This document shows, in pieces, positions 6,092 through 8,254 of a DNA stretch of 8,254 nucleotides. Both the position numbers and the translations under genes were made by a program. The notes under the pieces are model-generated. The model was not told the DNA's origin. It was given only the letters and a program-made list of their open reading frames with translations, and ran no database searches. Numbering within the stretch: the first letter of the stretch is position 1; the number at the start of each line of letters is the position of its first letter. Origin of the DNA: Chlorobiota bacterium (GTDB taxonomy: Bacteria; Bacteroidota; Bacteroidia; Bacteroidales; JAADGE01); assembly GCA_013153575.1 (NCBI GenBank), contig JAADEE010000058.1, positions 1 to 8,254 of the forward strand. The letters run 5' to 3'.

Positions 6092-8215
6092 TTATAATAA
6101 TCCTTTTCGTTTTAAAAGAGGTTCTATTGATGGCTTTTTCCCTCTGAAATTTTTATATAAGGTCATAGGATCATCTGTTCCTCCTTTTGATAAAATTTCT
6201 TTTCGAAATTTGTTTGCAGTTTCTTTATCAAATAAGCTTGTTTCTTTAAATGCTTCAAAAGCATCAGCATCAAGAACAGCAGCCCACTCATATCCATAAT
6301 AACCTGAAGAATAACCTCCACTAAAAATATGAGCAAAGTTTGTGCTTCTGTATCTTGAAACTATATTTGAAGGAAGTCCTATTTCTGAAAGAACATTTCC
6401 TTCAAATTTATTTACATCTAATTCGTTATTTTGCTTTGTTAATGTATGATAAGCCATATCTAAAAATGATGCTGCAAGATATTCTGCACTTCTGAACCCT
6501 TGATTAAATTTGCTGCTGTTTTGAAGTTTTGCTATTAATTCATCAGGAATAACTTCTCCTGTTTTATAATGTTTTGCATAAATTTTTAACATCTCAGGTT
6601 CTGATGCCCAGTTTTCCATAATTTGTGATGGAAGTTCTACAAAGTCTCTTGCTACTGATGTGCCTGAAAGTTTTTCATATGTGCAATCAGATAGTAGTCC
6701 ATGTAATGCATGACCAAATTCATGAAACATTGTTTCAACTTCTTCAAAACTTAAAAGAGATGGTTTGTCTGCTGTTGGTTTTGTGAAGTTCATTACATTC
6801 ATAATTACAGGTGTAATGTTTTTTCCGTTTCTTCTTGATTGTTTTCTGAAACTTGTCATCCATGCACCGCCTTTTTTACTTTCTCTTGGAAAATAGTCTG
6901 TGTAGAAAATTCCAATATGTGTTCCGTCTGCTTCTTTTACTTCAAATGCTTCTGCATCTTTATGGTAAACAGGAAAATTTTTTAATGGTGTAAATGTAAT
7001 TCCATAAAGGTTTTCTGCTAACTTAAACATTCCTTCTCTTACATTTTCAAGTTTGAAATAAGGACGTAATTCTTCTTCGTTTAAATCATATTTTTCTTTT
7101 CTTATTTTTTCAGAATAATACCACCAATCCCATGGTTCAAGAGTGAAGTCTTTTCCGTCTTTTTTTATCATTGCTTGTAAGTCTTCTGCTTCTTTTTTTG
7201 CAACAGGAAGAGCTGCACCCCAAACTTTATTAAGCAAATCATAAACGTTTTTAGGTTCTTTTGCCATGTTTACATCTAAAATGAAATTTGCATGAGAGTT
7301 ATAACCAAGCAAGTTTGCTTTTTCAATTCTTAAATTAACAATTTCTTTAATTATTTTTTTATTATCATTTTCGTTATTGTTATCACCTCTGTTTATATAT
7401 GCTTTGAAAAGTTTTTCTCTTAGATTTCTTTTATCAGAATAAGTTATAAAAGGAAAAATACTTGATTTTTGAACTGTAAAAATCCATTTTCCTTCTTGTT
7501 CTTTTTCTTTTGCTGCTTCTGCGGCAGCTTGAATAACAGAATTTGGCAAACCTGACAAATCTTCTTTTTTATCAATAACAATGTAAAAACCATTATTTTC
7601 ATTTAGCAGGTTTTCACCAAATTGTAATGTTAACATTGAAAGTTTTTTGTTTATTTCACGGAAACGTTCTTTTTTGTCTTCTGGTAAATTTGCTCCGCCT
7701 CTAACAAAATCTTCATATGTTTTTTTTAAGAGCATCATTTGCTCTGTGTTTAGGTTAAATTTTTCTTTATTGTCATAAACAGATTTTATGCGCTTAAATA
7801 ATTTTTCATTTAAAGCAATGTCATCTTTATGTTTTGAAAGCAAAGGAGATACTTCTTTTGCAATTTGATTTATGCTGTCATTTGTATCTGCACTTTTTAG
7901 TGCGTAAAAAATAGAACTTACATTTATTAGAAGTTCTCCACTGTTGTCCATGGCAACAATTGTATTTTCAAAAGTTGCACTATCTTTATTATTTACAATA
8001 GCATCAATTTCTTCTTTATGAATTTTCATTGCTTCTTTAAAAGCAGGCATATAATGCTTGTTTTTAATTTTATCGAAAGGTGGAACTTCAAAAGGAGTAT
8101 CGAACTTTGCTAGTAATGGATTTGAGTTTGTCATTTTTTTTTCGTTTTTTTCTTCTTGTTTACATCCTGCAAAAAGAATTATACTAAATATTAGTATTGA
8201 ATAAAATCGTTTCAT
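6092..8215 (-). CDS. dcp: M3 family zinc peptidyl-dipeptidase Dcp, predicted lipoprotein
   Basis: Dcp is a zinc metallopeptidase of family M3 (thimet oligopeptidase/Dcp group) that removes dipeptides from the C-terminus of short peptides. The 707-residue product carries the zinc site HEFGH at 498-502, with His498 and His502 as ligands and Glu499 as catalyst. The third ligand is Glu527 in FVELPSQ, 29 residues after the first His, as in thimet oligopeptidase. The substrate-binding segment HIFSGGYSSGYYGY (629-642) is typical of Dcp. The N-terminus (MKRFYSILIFSIILFAGC) is a signal peptide with lipobox LFAGC and lipidated Cys18, so the enzyme should be anchored in the cell envelope. KQEEKNEKK after the Cys could act as a surface-export signal. 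The ATG at 8215-8213 is preferred over Met28 because it supplies the signal peptide. It is convergent with ssrA and shares its terminator. The zinc-binding and catalytic residues are all present. Confidence 0.95.
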   Translation of the reverse strand: MKRFYSILIFSIILFAGCKQEEKNEKKMTNSNPLLAKFDTPFEVPPFDKIKNKHYMPAFKEAMKIHKEEIDAIVNNKDSATFENTIVAMDNSGELLINVSSIFYALKSADTNDSINQIAKEVSPLLSKHKDDIALNEKLFKRIKSVYDNKEKFNLNTEQMMLLKKTYEDFVRGGANLPEDKKERFREINKKLSMLTLQFGENLLNENNGFYIVIDKKEDLSGLPNSVIQAAAEAAKEKEQEGKWIFTVQKSSIFPFITYSDKRNLREKLFKAYINRGDNNNENDNKKIIKEIVNLRIEKANLLGYNSHANFILDVNMAKEPKNVYDLLNKVWGAALPVAKKEAEDLQAMIKKDGKDFTLEPWDWWYYSEKIRKEKYDLNEEELRPYFKLENVREGMFKLAENLYGITFTPLKNFPVYHKDAEAFEVKEADGTHIGIFYTDYFPRESKKGGAWMTSFRKQSRRNGKNITPVIMNVMNFTKPTADKPSLLSFEEVETMFHEFGHALHGLLSDCTYEKLSGTSVARDFVELPSQIMENWASEPEMLKIYAKHYKTGEVIPDELIAKLQNSSKFNQGFRSAEYLAASFLDMAYHTLTKQNNELDVNKFEGNVLSEIGLPSNIVSRYRSTNFAHIFSGGYSSGYYGYEWAAVLDADAFEAFKETSLFDKETANKFRKEILSKGGTDDPMTLYKNFRGKKPSIEPLLKRKGLL

Positions 8216-8240
8216 TTTTTATGTATTTTTAAATTTATTA

Positions 8241-8248
8241 CAAAGATG
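8241..8248 (-). promoter_or_regulatory. Possible -7 element of the dcp promoter
   Basis: On the minus strand CATCTTTG (8248-8241) matches seven of eight positions of TAnnTTTG. It would place a transcription start about 20 bases before the dcp ATG. The matching -33 element would lie beyond the window edge, so the call cannot be completed here. Confidence 0.3.
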
Positions 8249-8254
8249 TAGAAT

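Noticed and set aside
8132..8134. Met28 as the true start of Dcp
   Set aside because: It would remove a well-formed signal peptide and lipobox; the upstream ATG at 8215 is the better choice, though a minor cytoplasmic form cannot be excluded.

Overview
The window looks like a piece of an AT-rich Bacteroidota (Bacteroidetes) chromosome. Several features point the same way. Start codons lack clear Shine-Dalgarno sites and follow A/T-rich leaders. Several upstream regions carry TTTG / TAnnTTTG-type promoter elements. The tmRNA has no encoded CCA and its tag ends in the ...NYALAA form common in this phylum. The M3 peptidase begins with a lipoprotein signal peptide. No species can be named from the sequence alone.

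Layout, left to right. Bases 1-90 hold the last 29 codons and stop of an unrecognised plus-strand gene. After one base comes uvrC (92-1924, +), the nucleotide excision repair endonuclease subunit, probably co-transcribed with that gene. A GC-rich, nearly perfect 35-base palindrome (1942-1976) sits in the convergent gap between uvrC and tex. The tex gene (2010-4142, -) encodes a Tex/YqgF/S1 RNA-binding protein. A minus-strand intrinsic terminator (4187-4215) separates tex from the next gene and overlaps the likely tex promoter. The next gene (4243-5448, -) encodes a LYS1-type saccharopine dehydrogenase-like oxidoreductase of the AlaDH/PNT superfamily.

A 200-base divergent gap (5449-5648) follows. 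It holds candidate back-to-back promoters and, just before the mature RNA, a boxA-like antitermination sequence. The tmRNA gene ssrA (5649-6049, +) is intact, with both tRNA-like ends, helix P2, the tag reading frame (GNNNNYALAA) and internal hairpins. A strong bidirectional terminator (6054-6087) lies between ssrA and the convergent dcp gene (6092-8215, -), which encodes an M3 zinc peptidyl-dipeptidase predicted to be a lipoprotein.

The genes are mostly single transcription units with housekeeping roles: DNA repair (UvrC), RNA-linked protein (Tex), ribosome rescue (tmRNA), peptide breakdown (Dcp) and amino-acid metabolism (LYS1-like enzyme). I found no phage, insertion sequence, CRISPR array, toxin or defence system, and no convincing undescribed multi-gene system. 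The points most worth a second look are the boxA-like ssrA leader, the GC-rich palindrome, and the unassigned role of the LYS1-like enzyme.
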